Assembly (NCBI RefSeq): GCF_002013375.1 | Contig: NZ_MAEW01000021.1 | Coordinates: 25,609-89,608 of the forward strand | Direction: 5' to 3' | Length of the DNA stretch: 64,000 bases | Source: Mycobacterium sp. D16Q13 | GTDB taxonomy: Bacteria > Actinomycetota > Actinomycetes > Mycobacteriales > Mycobacteriaceae | Shown here: positions 52,361 through 61,073 of the stretch, piece by piece | How the letters are laid out: every line of letters begins with the position of its first letter | How positions within the stretch are numbered: the first letter of the stretch is position 1 | The notes under the pieces: model-generated | Database searches by the model: none | The model's input: only the letters and a program-made list of their open reading frames with translations | Told to the model about the DNA's origin: nothing | Made by a program: the position numbers and the translations under genes

Positions 52361-52966
52361 TTAACCGTGCGGCGCGAGAAGCCCGTTGGTGCTGACTTCA
52401 TAGAGGCGGGCGTCGGTGTCGCTGAAGAACGTCCCGGTCACGCGCAGTCGCCCCGAAACCGCCGCGGCCACCAGAATCGGGTGGCGCACAAGCCGTTCAA
52501 CCTGAATGGCAACGTTGACCACGGCGAGCTGGTCGGCATCGTCCAAACCGCTGGCGGCCGCGCTGACCCGGGCCACGTGATAGTCGCGGTAGGCGATCAG
52601 CGTCTCGCGTGCAAAGTCGAGCCACCGGCATAGGGGGCTGGTGGGCGCGTCGATCGATTCGGACAGGAGTGTCTTCATCGCGCCGCAGTGTGAGTGTCCG
52701 CACACCACGATCGAGCGCACCTGAAGCTGGTTCACGGCGAAGTCCAGGGCGGCATCGACAGAGGCGTCCGCGGGGTCGGTGGGCACCACATTCCCGACAT
52801 TGCGGACGGTGAACAGGTCGCCACTGATGTTCGTGCTGGCAGTGTTGGGCACGACTGGCCCGTCTGAACAGGCTAGATATAGCGCGTTGGAGTGCTCGGC
52901 GTGGTGTGAGTCGAAGAACGAGGTCATGGCGGGTAGCCCCAATCGGGAAACGGTGTGCAGGCGCAT
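52361..52966 (-). CDS. Beta-carbonic-anhydrase-like protein lacking the catalytic arginine
   Basis: 201 aa with the beta-carbonic-anhydrase core. Zinc ligands are Cys33, His91 and Cys94 (VCGHSHCGAM), and the fold markers GDLFTVRNVGNVVP and ALDFAVNQLQVRSIVVCGH are intact. The usual CxDSR motif reads CSDGP: Asp35 is kept, but Ser is Gly and the dyad arginine is Pro37. Without that Asp-Arg pair, normal CO2 hydration is doubtful. The protein may be a binding protein or use a changed mechanism. An alternative start is Met14 (52927). It sits between two genes with copper-type operators. Confidence 0.8.
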   Translation of the reverse strand: MRLHTVSRLGLPAMTSFFDSHHAEHSNALYLACSDGPVVPNTASTNISGDLFTVRNVGNVVPTDPADASVDAALDFAVNQLQVRSIVVCGHSHCGAMKTLLSESIDAPTSPLCRWLDFARETLIAYRDYHVARVSAAASGLDDADQLAVVNVAIQVERLVRHPILVAAAVSGRLRVTGTFFSDTDARLYEVSTNGLLAPHG

Positions 52967-53087
52967 GCATATGTGCTGGCCAAGTGGACAAATCGTGGAC
53001 GTGGGCGGCGGTGGTAGGCCGCGACCAGCGGTGGGCCGCTGTGAACGGCCGCCGGAATGGCCTCATTCGAAGGCCTGGATATGCAGA

Positions 53088-53528
53088 TCAGCGTCGGATG
53101 ATGCACAGATCGGTCAGCAGCACGCGCCCTGACCGGGGTGAGGCCGCTTTCGTGACTCGCCACGGCGGGTCGCGGGAGAGGCCGAAATGTGGCGACACGG
53201 CAAGAGCCGCGACTACACATGCCGCGATGAACGCTGCCAGCGCCCGCAGTTCGTTGTCACCACGCAATGCCGCAGCGAGTCCGTCAACGCTTTGGCACAG
53301 GGCGGCGCGCACGGCATTGTCAGCGTGCGAATGATCGACTGCCGCACTGCGACCCGCCGTCGGTGAGTCGGCTGTGGTGGACGCGGCCAGGCTGAGGTGA
53401 TGGGCGGCGAGGGGGCTGGGATGCTCGTCGCCGGGCACGCAATGCAGCATGGCTGGCAGCGCGACGGCCATGCCGAAGAACAACACCACCAGCGCGAGTC
53501 GGGCGCGACCTTGCGCGCGAATCGCCAT
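53088..53528 (-). CDS. LpqS-like copper-regulated envelope protein
   Basis: 146 aa from ATG 53528. A hydrophobic N-terminus (LALVVLFFGMAVALPAML) is followed by a His-rich stretch (HCVPGDEHPSPLAAHHLS) and DHSHADN, then a second hydrophobic helix near 95-110. The C-terminus RVLLTDLCIIRR resembles the end of LpqS (Rv0847), a RicR-regulated M. tuberculosis lipoprotein. A RicR-type site (53555-53569) lies 27 bp upstream. Histidines and a terminal cysteine could bind copper. It is divergent from erpA. The LpqS link rests on recalled sequence pattern. Confidence 0.7.
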   Translation of the reverse strand: MAIRAQGRARLALVVLFFGMAVALPAMLHCVPGDEHPSPLAAHHLSLAASTTADSPTAGRSAAVDHSHADNAVRAALCQSVDGLAAALRGDNELRALAAFIAACVVAALAVSPHFGLSRDPPWRVTKAASPRSGRVLLTDLCIIRR

Positions 53529-53554
53529 GGACGTACGGTAGCACAATCGGGCGA

Positions 53555-53569
53555 TACCCCCTACGGGTA
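53555..53569. promoter_or_regulatory. RicR-type copper operator (TACCC-N5-GGGTA)
   Basis: TACCC CCTAC GGGTA, a second exact match to the RicR half-site pattern, 27 bp before the ATG of the LpqS-like gene. Its position at the promoter agrees with repression when copper is low. Two independent matches within 1.3 kb make a chance origin less likely. Confidence 0.65.
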
Positions 53570-53703
53570 TCTGCGGCACAGGGCGAGGCCATATGGGCTA
53601 GGGCATAGATGTAGGAATAGCCGCAGACGAGGTACCGTTGAGGTCACTAGACGTTTCCGATACGGACGTCCACCCGAGAGCTTCGACGCAGGGGAGATCC
53701 CAC

Positions 53704-54069
53704 ATGACTGTGCAAGACGAATCGACTGCCACCTCTACCGAGACCCATGGTGCCGTCTTGACCGATGCCGCCGCCATCAAGGCCAAGGCGCTGTTGGATC
53801 AAGAAGGGCGTGACGACCTGTCGCTGCGCATCGCCGTCCAGCCCGGTGGTTGCGCGGGTCTGCGGTACCAGCTGTTCTTCGATGACCGCACCCTCGACGG
53901 TGACCTCGTCAGCGAGTTCGACGGTGTGAAGCTCACCGTGGACCGGATGAGTGCCCCGTACATCCAGGGTGCCTCGATCGACTTCGTCGACACCATCGAG
54001 AAGCAGGGCTTCACGATCGACAACCCGAACGCCACCGGCTCCTGCGCCTGCGGCGATTCCTTCAACTGA
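53704..54069 (+). CDS. erpA: A-type iron-sulfur cluster carrier (HesB/IscA/ErpA)
   Basis: 121 aa from ATG 53704, preceded by GGGGAG. The three cysteines for cluster binding are in VQPGGCAGLRY and the C-terminal GSCACGDSF. Such proteins hand [4Fe-4S] clusters to apo-enzymes, which here could include LipA. Counterpart of Rv2204c. The stop abuts the convergent Rv2203-like gene without a spacer. Confidence 0.92.
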   Translation: MTVQDESTATSTETHGAVLTDAAAIKAKALLDQEGRDDLSLRIAVQPGGCAGLRYQLFFDDRTLDGDLVSEFDGVKLTVDRMSAPYIQGASIDFVDTIEKQGFTIDNPNATGSCACGDSFN

Positions 54070-54612
54070 TCAGAACGCGTTCGCTCCGCGCATGTACGCG
54101 GAGCAGACGTAGATCTTGCCCTCGTTGATCAGTAGCTCGGCCTGCCCCTGTGGAGCGTCCTTTCGCTTCTGGCTCGTCGCGGTGAACAACACCTTGAGTT
54201 GGTACTCGGAGAAGTAGACGACCTTGTCGATCGACTTCACTGTCGCTGTTCCGAACGTCGCCACAAACTGTTGAGCGTTGGCGCGCACAATCGAGTCGTC
54301 GGTGTCCTTGTCGCGCACCGCGTCGTACAGGCCGCAGCCGGCGTTGCGTGCCAGCGTCACGATGTCGAGCTTGGCCATCGCGTCCAGGTAGCCCTGGATG
54401 GTCTGCTCGATCTTCGCTTCACTGGGCCGGTGGGATACCCCCGAATTCTTGGTCAGAAATCCGAGCAGCAGTGCCAGCACCACCAGCGCCGCCACCACGG
54501 CGGCCGGCGCCAGCCATGAGGGCAGCTTGCGCTTCCGTTCGGGGTAGTCGACCGGAGGCGGCATGGGCGGCAAACCAGGGTAGGGCACCGTCGAATAACC
54601 TGGTTCAGCCAT
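54070..54612 (-). CDS. Single-pass membrane protein of unknown function (Rv2203-like)
   Basis: 180 aa. A Pro-rich cytosolic N-terminus (YPGLPPMPPPVDYPERKRK) precedes one TM helix (about 32-50). The extracytoplasmic domain looks like a small NTF2-like fold (KIEQTIQGYLDAMAKLD, ANAQQFVATFG, VYFSEYQLKVLFTA). It is found at the same place as Rv2203 in M. tuberculosis. No activity is known. It is convergent with erpA and divergent from adoK. Confidence 0.85.
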   Translation of the reverse strand: MAEPGYSTVPYPGLPPMPPPVDYPERKRKLPSWLAPAAVVAALVVLALLLGFLTKNSGVSHRPSEAKIEQTIQGYLDAMAKLDIVTLARNAGCGLYDAVRDKDTDDSIVRANAQQFVATFGTATVKSIDKVVYFSEYQLKVLFTATSQKRKDAPQGQAELLINEGKIYVCSAYMRGANAF

Positions 54613-54764
54613 GGACTCTCCTGAATTTCGTTTCCCCGGTTCTCACTCCCCAACAATCCAGGCTAGCAATCGGATACAACTACCCGAACAGTTACGCTAG
54701 GTAAGCTTCTGGGGTTGTCTCTCGACCTACCCAATCTGCCCGAATCCTACGAAGGGTCTCACGC

Positions 54765-55736
54765 GTGTCCATCATCGTCACCGGATCCATTGCGACCGAC
54801 CACCTGATGAACTTCCCCGGGAAGTTCTCCGAACAGCTGTTGGTCGAGCACCTGCAGAAGGTGTCCCTCAGCTTCCTGGTGGACGATCTGGAAATCCGTC
54901 GTGGTGGCGTCGCGGGGAACATCGCATTCGCTATCGGTGTGCTTGGTGGCAAGCCCGCTCTGGTGGGTGCCGTGGGTGCGGACTTCGCCGAGTACCGATC
55001 CTGGCTTGAGGGTCACGGCGTCAACTGCGACGCGGTGTTGATCTCCGAAACCGCCCATACCGCGCGTTTCGTCTGCACGACCGATCAGGACATGGCGCAG
55101 ATCGCGTCCTTCTACCCGGGTGCGATGTCCGAAGCCCGCGATATCTCGCTTGCCGATGTCGTATCGCGCGCCGGGACACCGGAATTGGTCATCATTGGAG
55201 CCAACGACCCCGACGCCATGTTCCGGCACACGCAGGAATGCCGCAGCCTGGGGTTGCCGTTCGCGGCCGACCCGTCGCAGCAGCTGGCCCGGCTCTCGGG
55301 CGAGCAGGCCCGCGAACTCGTCGGTGGCGCCAAGTACCTCTTCACCAACGACTACGAGTGGGATCTGCTGCTGTCCAAGACCGGGTGGACCGAGGCCGAC
55401 GTGCGTGAGCGTGTCGAGCTGCGGATCACAACCCTGGGCCCCAACGGCGTCGAGATCGTCGAGAAGGACGGCACGTCCCTCAAGGTGGGCGTGGTCCCGG
55501 AGAAGGGGCAGGTCGACCCGACCGGTGTCGGTGACGCATGGCGTGCCGGATTCCTCACCGGTCGCAGCGCCGGCCTGAACCTGGAGCGTTCGGCACAGCT
55601 GGGATCGCTTGTGGCCACGCTGGTTCTGGAAACTGTCGGCACCCAGGAATGGGTATGGGCGCACGATGATGCGCGGGCCCGCCTCGCCGATGCGTATGGC
55701 CAGGAAGCAGCCGACGAGATCGGTGCCGCTCTCTAG
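54765..55736 (+). CDS. adoK: Adenosine kinase, mycobacterial PfkB type
   Basis: 323 aa from a GTG at 54765. PfkB-family sugar kinase with the N-terminal RGGVAGNIAFAIGVLGGK motif and the catalytic DPTGVGDAWRAGFL. Rv2202c (adoK, earlier cbhK) was shown to be a purine salvage adenosine kinase unrelated to the eukaryotic type. The 3' end overlaps the convergent asnB gene by four bases. Confidence 0.93.
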   Translation: MSIIVTGSIATDHLMNFPGKFSEQLLVEHLQKVSLSFLVDDLEIRRGGVAGNIAFAIGVLGGKPALVGAVGADFAEYRSWLEGHGVNCDAVLISETAHTARFVCTTDQDMAQIASFYPGAMSEARDISLADVVSRAGTPELVIIGANDPDAMFRHTQECRSLGLPFAADPSQQLARLSGEQARELVGGAKYLFTNDYEWDLLLSKTGWTEADVRERVELRITTLGPNGVEIVEKDGTSLKVGVVPEKGQVDPTGVGDAWRAGFLTGRSAGLNLERSAQLGSLVATLVLETVGTQEWVWAHDDARARLADAYGQEAADEIGAAL

Positions 55737-57661
55737 AGCTGCACCGGGTAGTGCGGCGCCTGGATGTTCGGCCGCACCGACTGCTCGACGAAGATCGCAT
55801 GCCACAGCATGAAGATCAGCACCGTCCACAGCCTGCGACTGTGATCGCTGACCCCGGCGGCGTGCTCGGTGAGCATCCGGCCGACGGCAGGCACATCGAT
55901 CAGGTGTCCAGCCTGCGTGGTCGCCAGCATCTCGCGGGCCCAGTCGTGCAGTAGTCCGTCGACGAACCAGTGCCGGATGGGTACCGGGAAGCCGAGCTTG
56001 GTCCGGTGCAGAACATGAGCCGGCACAATGGGTTCCAGTGCCTTGCGGAGCGCGTACTTGGTGGTCTCCCGGGTGATCTTCTCGCGGTAAGGCAGCTGCG
56101 AGGCCACCTTGAAGACTTCGGGATCCAGGAATGGCACTCGCAGCTCCAGCGAGTTCGCCATCGTCATCTTGTCGGCCTTGACCAGAATGTCGCCGCGCAG
56201 CCAGGTGAAAAGATCCACATACTGCATGCGCGCCACCGGATCCCAGCCCGCGCATCGCTCGTAGAGGGCGGCGGTGACGTCCTGGTGACCCCATTCCGGG
56301 CGATAGTGCGGCAGCACCGCGCGCAGCTGTTCGTCATCGAAGCTACGAGCGTTCCCGTAGTAGCGCTGCTCCAGCGTCATTGACCCACGGTGCAGCAGGC
56401 TCTTGCCGCGTACCCCGTCCGGGATCGCGGCGGAGAGCCGCGCGGCACCACGTCGCAGCGCGCCGGGCAAGTATTCGAAAGGTTTGAGCGACAACGGCTC
56501 CCGGTAGATCGTGTAGCCGCCGAAGAGTTCGTCGGCGCCCTCGCCGGAGAGCACCACCTTGACGTGCTTACGCGCCTCCCGGGCCACGAAGAACAGCGGT
56601 ACCAGGGACGGATCCGCCACCGGATCATCCAGGTACCAGACGATCTCGGGCAGCGCGGAGACGAACTCCTCCTGGCTGACCACCTTCACCACATGCCGGG
56701 CGCCGATTGCCTCGGCTGACTCCACCGCCACGTCGACCTCGGAATAGCCTTGCCGCTCAAAGCCGGTCGTGAAGGTGATGAGTTTCGGGTTGTGCCGGAT
56801 CGCCAGCGCGGCGATGGCCGTCGAGTCGATACCGCCGGACAGGAACGATCCCACCGTGACATCGGCCCGCATGTGCTTGGCTACCGAGTCGGAGAGCACC
56901 TCGGTGATCTCGTCGTACCGGGCCTGACGGGTCGCGCGGGTGAACGGCGTGACGGAGAACCGGGCCGGGAAGTAGCGCGTGACGCGTGGTTCCTGGCCGG
57001 GGGAGATGCGGGCATACGAACCGGACTCCAGGCGCCTGATCTCGGTGTGCAGGCTCTCGGGCTCCGGAACGTACTGCAGCGTCGTGTAGTGCTGCAGCGC
57101 GCGCAGGTCCAGCTCGGTCCCGATGCCCAGCTGGTCCACCAGATCCAGCAGGCATTTCTTCTCACTGCCCAGTGCGGTGCCGCCAGGGCCTGTCGCCATG
57201 AATAGCGGCTTGATGCCGAAAGGATCTCGCGCGCAGAACAACTCGCGTTCCACGGTGTCCCAGATCGCGAAGGCGAACATGCCGCGCAGCCGGTGCAGCG
57301 CGTCCGGACCCCAGAAGTGGTAGGCCGCCAGGATCGCCTCACCGTCGCCCTCGGTGGCAAAAACGGCGCCGTAATCGGACCTGAGCGCTTCCCTCAGCTC
57401 CAGGTAGTTGTAGATCTCGCCGTTGAAGACCAGCACGTAGCGGTCGGGGGCGTCCGCCGGTCCCCAGCGCAACGGCTGATGTGAATGCGCGATGTCGATG
57501 ATCGAAAGCCGGTTGAAGCCGAAGAGTACGTTCTCGTCGTGCCAAATCCCGGGTTCATCGGGGCCGCGATGGCGCATATGCACCATCGCCGCGTCTACCG
57601 CGGGGCTATGAGATTCGAGGGAAGACCCGGGCGGTCCCAGCCACGCCACCAGTCCACACAC
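55733..57661 (-). CDS. asnB: Asparagine synthase (glutamine-hydrolysing)
   Basis: 642 aa. The N-terminal Ntn glutaminase starts MCGLVAWLG, with Cys2 as nucleophile after Met removal. The synthetase half has the PP-loop SFLSGGIDSTAIAALA and LSGEGADELFGGY. It transfers the glutamine amide to aspartyl-AMP. Counterpart of Rv2201. The 148-bp divergent spacer to ctaC contains a DosR-like palindrome 22 bp from its ATG. Confidence 0.95.
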   Translation of the reverse strand: MCGLVAWLGPPGSSLESHSPAVDAAMVHMRHRGPDEPGIWHDENVLFGFNRLSIIDIAHSHQPLRWGPADAPDRYVLVFNGEIYNYLELREALRSDYGAVFATEGDGEAILAAYHFWGPDALHRLRGMFAFAIWDTVERELFCARDPFGIKPLFMATGPGGTALGSEKKCLLDLVDQLGIGTELDLRALQHYTTLQYVPEPESLHTEIRRLESGSYARISPGQEPRVTRYFPARFSVTPFTRATRQARYDEITEVLSDSVAKHMRADVTVGSFLSGGIDSTAIAALAIRHNPKLITFTTGFERQGYSEVDVAVESAEAIGARHVVKVVSQEEFVSALPEIVWYLDDPVADPSLVPLFFVAREARKHVKVVLSGEGADELFGGYTIYREPLSLKPFEYLPGALRRGAARLSAAIPDGVRGKSLLHRGSMTLEQRYYGNARSFDDEQLRAVLPHYRPEWGHQDVTAALYERCAGWDPVARMQYVDLFTWLRGDILVKADKMTMANSLELRVPFLDPEVFKVASQLPYREKITRETTKYALRKALEPIVPAHVLHRTKLGFPVPIRHWFVDGLLHDWAREMLATTQAGHLIDVPAVGRMLTEHAAGVSDHSRRLWTVLIFMLWHAIFVEQSVRPNIQAPHYPVQL

Positions 57662-57682
57662 GCGGCCAAGTATGCAACATCA

Positions 57683-57698
57683 CGGGACCATGGTCCCG
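57683..57698. promoter_or_regulatory. DosR-like palindrome between asnB and ctaC
   Basis: CGGGACCATGGTCCCG is a perfect 16-bp dyad. Its core GGGAC-CATG-GTCCC differs from the DosR/DevR consensus GGGACTWWAGTCCC only at the two positions bordering the centre. It lies 22 bp upstream of asnB and 112 bp upstream of ctaC. Hypoxia control of either gene is inference. Confidence 0.45.
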
Positions 57699-57809
57699 AC
57701 ACCGGCCCCGTCGCGTCCCTGATGCGACCGCGTGGTCTACGCTGCGTAGTATTCGATTGCTGCCACTGGTCAGCGATGGATTCTGGACCGAAACAGGAGG
57801 CTGCAAAAC

Positions 57810-58892
57810 GTGACGTCACCGATGAGCCACGTGGGCGAAAAGGCTCGGGCACGGTCCGGCTCACGGCCGTCCTTGCTGGCCACTGCGGTGCTGTTGGGCG
57901 CGGCGAGCTTCCTGCTCAGCGGTTGTAGCGTCCAGGAAGTGCTGCGGTTCGGGTGGCCCGAGGGCATCACCCCGGAGGCCCACGACTACATGGCCCCGCT
58001 GTGGACCTGGGCTGTCGTCGCCTCGCTGGTCGTTGGCGTCATCGTGTGGGGCCTCACCTTCTGGACCGTCGCGTTCCACCGGCACAAGCCGGGCGACACC
58101 GAGTTCCCGCGCCAGTTCGGATACAACTTGCCGCTAGAGCTGATCCTGACGGTGGTGCCCTTCCTGATCATCGCGGTGCTCTTCTACTTCACCGTCGTGG
58201 TGCAGAACAAGGTCATGCACAAGGACCCGAACCCTGAGGTCGTCGTCGACGTGACCGCCTTCCAGTGGAACTGGAAGTTCGGTTACCAGAAGGTCGCGTT
58301 CAAGGACGGCAGCCTCAACTACGAGGGCGCCGATCCGGAGCGCAAGAAGGCCATGAGCTCCAAGCCCGAGGGCAAGGACGCGCACGGCAAGGAGATCGTC
58401 GGCCCGGTGCGCGGCTTGAACCGTGAGGACCGCACCTACCTGAACTTCGACAAGATCGAGACCGTCGGAACCTCTTCGGAGATCCCGGTGCTGGTGCTGC
58501 CCAGCGGCAAGAGCGTCGAGTTCCAGCTGGCCTCGGCCGATGTCATCCACTCGTTCCGGGTGGTCCCGTTCCTGTTCACACGCGACGTGATGCCCGAGCC
58601 CAAGGCCAACAACTCCGACAACGTCTTCCAGGTCAGCAAGATCCTGAAGGAAGGCGCGTTCGTGGGTCGCTGCGTCGAGATGTGTGGCACGTACCACTCG
58701 ATGATGGCCTTCGAGCTGCGCGTGGTCAGCCCCAATGACTTCAAGTTCTATCTGGAAGCGCGCAAGGCGGGTAAGACCAACGCCGAGGCGCTGGCGTCGA
58801 TCGGGCAGTCACCGGTCTCGATTACCACCAGACCGTTCGATGGCCGCCGCGGTGAGCTCGCGCCGGCGGACAACAACGCGGCGAAGAACTAG
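57810..58892 (+). CDS. ctaC: Cytochrome c oxidase subunit II
   Basis: 360 aa from a GTG at 57810, with AGGAGG nine bases upstream. A lipoprotein signal ends in LLSGC. Two TM helices (about 68-90 and 108-130) anchor the protein. The periplasmic cupredoxin domain holds the CuA site: ADVIHSF and RCVEMCGTYHSMM supply His, two Cys, Glu, His and Met. FQWNWKF is the electron-entry aromatic patch. Part of the aa3 oxidase that forms the bcc-aa3 supercomplex. Counterpart of Rv2200c; ctaF is 15 bp downstream. Confidence 0.97.
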   Translation: MTSPMSHVGEKARARSGSRPSLLATAVLLGAASFLLSGCSVQEVLRFGWPEGITPEAHDYMAPLWTWAVVASLVVGVIVWGLTFWTVAFHRHKPGDTEFPRQFGYNLPLELILTVVPFLIIAVLFYFTVVVQNKVMHKDPNPEVVVDVTAFQWNWKFGYQKVAFKDGSLNYEGADPERKKAMSSKPEGKDAHGKEIVGPVRGLNREDRTYLNFDKIETVGTSSEIPVLVLPSGKSVEFQLASADVIHSFRVVPFLFTRDVMPEPKANNSDNVFQVSKILKEGAFVGRCVEMCGTYHSMMAFELRVVSPNDFKFYLEARKAGKTNAEALASIGQSPVSITTRPFDGRRGELAPADNNAAKN

Positions 58893-58907
58893 GCGAGGGA
58901 GCGCAGA

Positions 58908-59327
58908 ATGCATATCGAAGCCCGACTCTTCGAGATCCTCACCGGATTCTTCGCCCTGGCCACCGTGGTCTACGCGGTACTCACCGCCCTGTACGCCAAC
59001 GGCGGTGTGGAGTGGGCAGGAACCACTGCCATGGTGATGACCACGGGTCTGTCGCTGATCATCTCGACTTTCTTCCGCTTCGTGGCTCGGCGCCTGGACA
59101 CCCGGCCCGAGGATTACGAGGACGCCGAGGTCGCCGACGGCGCCGGAGAGCTGGGCTTCTACAGCCCGCACAGCTGGTGGCCGATCATGATCGCGCTGGC
59201 CGCCGCCACCACCGCTGTGGGTGTGGCGCTGTGGCTGCCGTGGCTGATTGCCGCCGGTGCGGTGTTCGTGCTCAGCGCGGTCGCCGGTCTGGTCTTCGAG
59301 TACCACGTCGGGCCAGAGAAGCACTAA
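58908..59327 (+). CDS. ctaF: Cytochrome c oxidase subunit IV (actinobacterial CtaF)
   Basis: 139 aa with four TM helices. Conserved motifs are LFEILTGFFALATVVYAV, RRLDTRPEDYEDAEVADGAGELGFYSPHSWWP (shown in parts, 96-127 region) and a final FEYHVGPE. CtaF is an accessory subunit of the aa3 oxidase found only in actinobacteria. It follows ctaC by 15 bp, with a Shine-Dalgarno (GAGGGAG) inside the gap. Counterpart of Rv2199c. Confidence 0.94.
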   Translation: MHIEARLFEILTGFFALATVVYAVLTALYANGGVEWAGTTAMVMTTGLSLIISTFFRFVARRLDTRPEDYEDAEVADGAGELGFYSPHSWWPIMIALAAATTAVGVALWLPWLIAAGAVFVLSAVAGLVFEYHVGPEKH

Positions 59328-59565
59328 CTCATCGTGTCTTTCGCGCCGTGTCTCACGGTCGTGCTCGTGCTTTGCCGCGAGACTCCCGTGACTGGTGTGA
59401 CATCTCCGTGTGCACTCTCACGTTTTCGATAACAATCCGGTGGTCAGTTTGGTTTTTGCGGCCGTCGGGTTTCGTCGCCCCGGATGGCTTTGGCTATCGT
59501 TGCCATGGCGCCTCAGGCAGGTAGCCCGCCGGGGAGCGGGAAGTGACGAAAAGGAACTTGTGTAG

Positions 59566-60273
59566 ATGAGTGGGACGGACAACCCAGGGTCGGGGACTCC
59601 CGGGGAAGTTCCGGATCTGGACGGTCCGAATGCGGACGCCGCGGCTGCTGACTCTTCCGGGGCGGATTCCGCCGCGTTTCATTCTCAGGCGTACTCGGCC
59701 CCCGAATCCGAGCAATTCACCAGCCCGTACGTGCCGTACGACGAATACGACACCGAGCTGGTCGATGGCGACGAGCCGCCTCCGCCGCGGTGGCCGTGGG
59801 TCGTCGGGGTGGCGGCGATCATCGCCGCGATCACCCTGGTCGCCTCCGTCGCGCTGCTGGTAGCCGGGCGCTCGGACGAGACGACTGGAGCCGCCAAGAG
59901 CACCTCGGTGACGCCGACCCCGAGCACGACGCCGTGGAACGAGATCATCACGACCACCACGCCGCCGCCTCCTCCGCCCCCGACGACCACGACGCCGGCC
60001 CAGCCGCGGCAGATCACGTACGCGGTGACGGGTTCCAAGGCGCCGCTCGACCGCATCACGATCACCTACATCGACCCTCAAGGGCGTACCCGGGTGGCGC
60101 CGAATGCGTATATCCCGTGGTCGATCACCGTCACCCCGATCTCCAACTCGGAGATTGGTTCGGTATCGGCGAGCAGCATGCTGCGCTTGAGCCAGCTCAA
60201 CTGCACGATCACCACCAGTGACGGTCAGGTGCTGTCCTCCAACAACAACAACTCGGCCCAGGCAACCTGCTGA
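59566..60273 (+). CDS. mmpS3: MmpS3-type membrane protein
   Basis: 235 aa. An acidic, Ser/Pro-rich cytosolic N-terminus (about 75 residues) leads to one TM helix (WPWVVGVAAIIAAITLVAS region), a Thr/Pro-rich linker with a run of prolines, and a small extracytoplasmic beta domain ending in SQLNCTITTSDGQVLSSN. Counterpart of Rv2198c; it is shorter, mainly in the disordered part. Unlike other MmpS proteins it has no MmpL neighbour and is held with the oxidase genes. The 238-bp upstream gap contains no other gene. Its TGA overlaps the next ATG by one base. Confidence 0.88.
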   Translation: MSGTDNPGSGTPGEVPDLDGPNADAAAADSSGADSAAFHSQAYSAPESEQFTSPYVPYDEYDTELVDGDEPPPPRWPWVVGVAAIIAAITLVASVALLVAGRSDETTGAAKSTSVTPTPSTTPWNEIITTTTPPPPPPPTTTTPAQPRQITYAVTGSKAPLDRITITYIDPQGRTRVAPNAYIPWSITVTPISNSEIGSVSASSMLRLSQLNCTITTSDGQVLSSNNNNSAQATC

Positions 60274-61004
60274 TGCCAGCGGGTCGATTGGCCAAGCCGC
60301 TGGAGGCACTTGCCGGACCGGTGCGGCGATCCTCTCCCGAGTCCGTCGACCGGATGCTGATCGGGTTGTGCGCCGTGATCTGGCTGGCATTCGTCGGCAT
60401 GTTGGTCGGCGCCATCGTTGTGATGACTGGAGTGGGGGAGGACTCAACAGGGTCCGCTGGCAGCTCGTGGGGGATCTACATCGTCATCGGGGTGTCGCTT
60501 GCCGTCATCATCGGCGCCGTGCCACTGCTGTTGCGCGCCCGTAAGACGGCGACCCGGCCCACGAAGCGTGGCCCATCAACAGCAGCACCTAAGCCGAAGG
60601 GCGCCAATGCCTCCGGTGGACGCAGCGTGCCGTCAGGCCCGCCTCCTGCGGAGGCCTCGACCGAAAAGCTCAAGACATTCGGTGGTCTCGTGGACCCCGT
60701 GAGCCTTGCTCCCAAGGATTACAACGGGCCCGGGTCGCCGGCATACCGGGCGGCCGCCGAGGCGGCGTCGAAATCGGCAGCGGCCGACCGGCTGTGGCTG
60801 CGGGCCACGGTGGGGATCGCTGGTGGGATCGGTCTGGCACTGCTGGCGGTGGTCACCGGTACCTACCTGCTGGCGGTGGACAGTGAGACCGCCGCCATCG
60901 TCGCGTTCGTGCTCGGTGGAGTGATTACCTGCGCGATGGGCGTGATTCCGTGGCTGACCCTCAAAAAGCTGCGTGAGCTCGGCGCGTCGGGGGCGTCCTC
61001 CTGA
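60273..61004 (+). CDS. Four-TM membrane protein (Rv2197c-like)
   Basis: 243 aa, translationally coupled to mmpS3 (TGATG). Two hydrophobic helices near 28-55 and 65-88 are followed by a disordered Pro/Ala/Lys-rich cytosolic segment. A conserved stretch DPVSLAPKDYNGPGSPAYRAA and two more helices near the C-terminus (170-195, 200-222) complete it. Conserved in mycobacteria beside mmpS3. The function is unknown. It is the last conserved gene before the foreign-looking ATPase module. Confidence 0.88.
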   Translation: MPAGRLAKPLEALAGPVRRSSPESVDRMLIGLCAVIWLAFVGMLVGAIVVMTGVGEDSTGSAGSSWGIYIVIGVSLAVIIGAVPLLLRARKTATRPTKRGPSTAAPKPKGANASGGRSVPSGPPPAEASTEKLKTFGGLVDPVSLAPKDYNGPGSPAYRAAAEAASKSAAADRLWLRATVGIAGGIGLALLAVVTGTYLLAVDSETAAIVAFVLGGVITCAMGVIPWLTLKKLRELGASGASS

Positions 61005-61073
61005 ATTAAGGCGGTTTCCCCTCACTGGAATGCGAAAACGGGAGATGCCGCGTCGTCATGAGAGGATGTCAGA

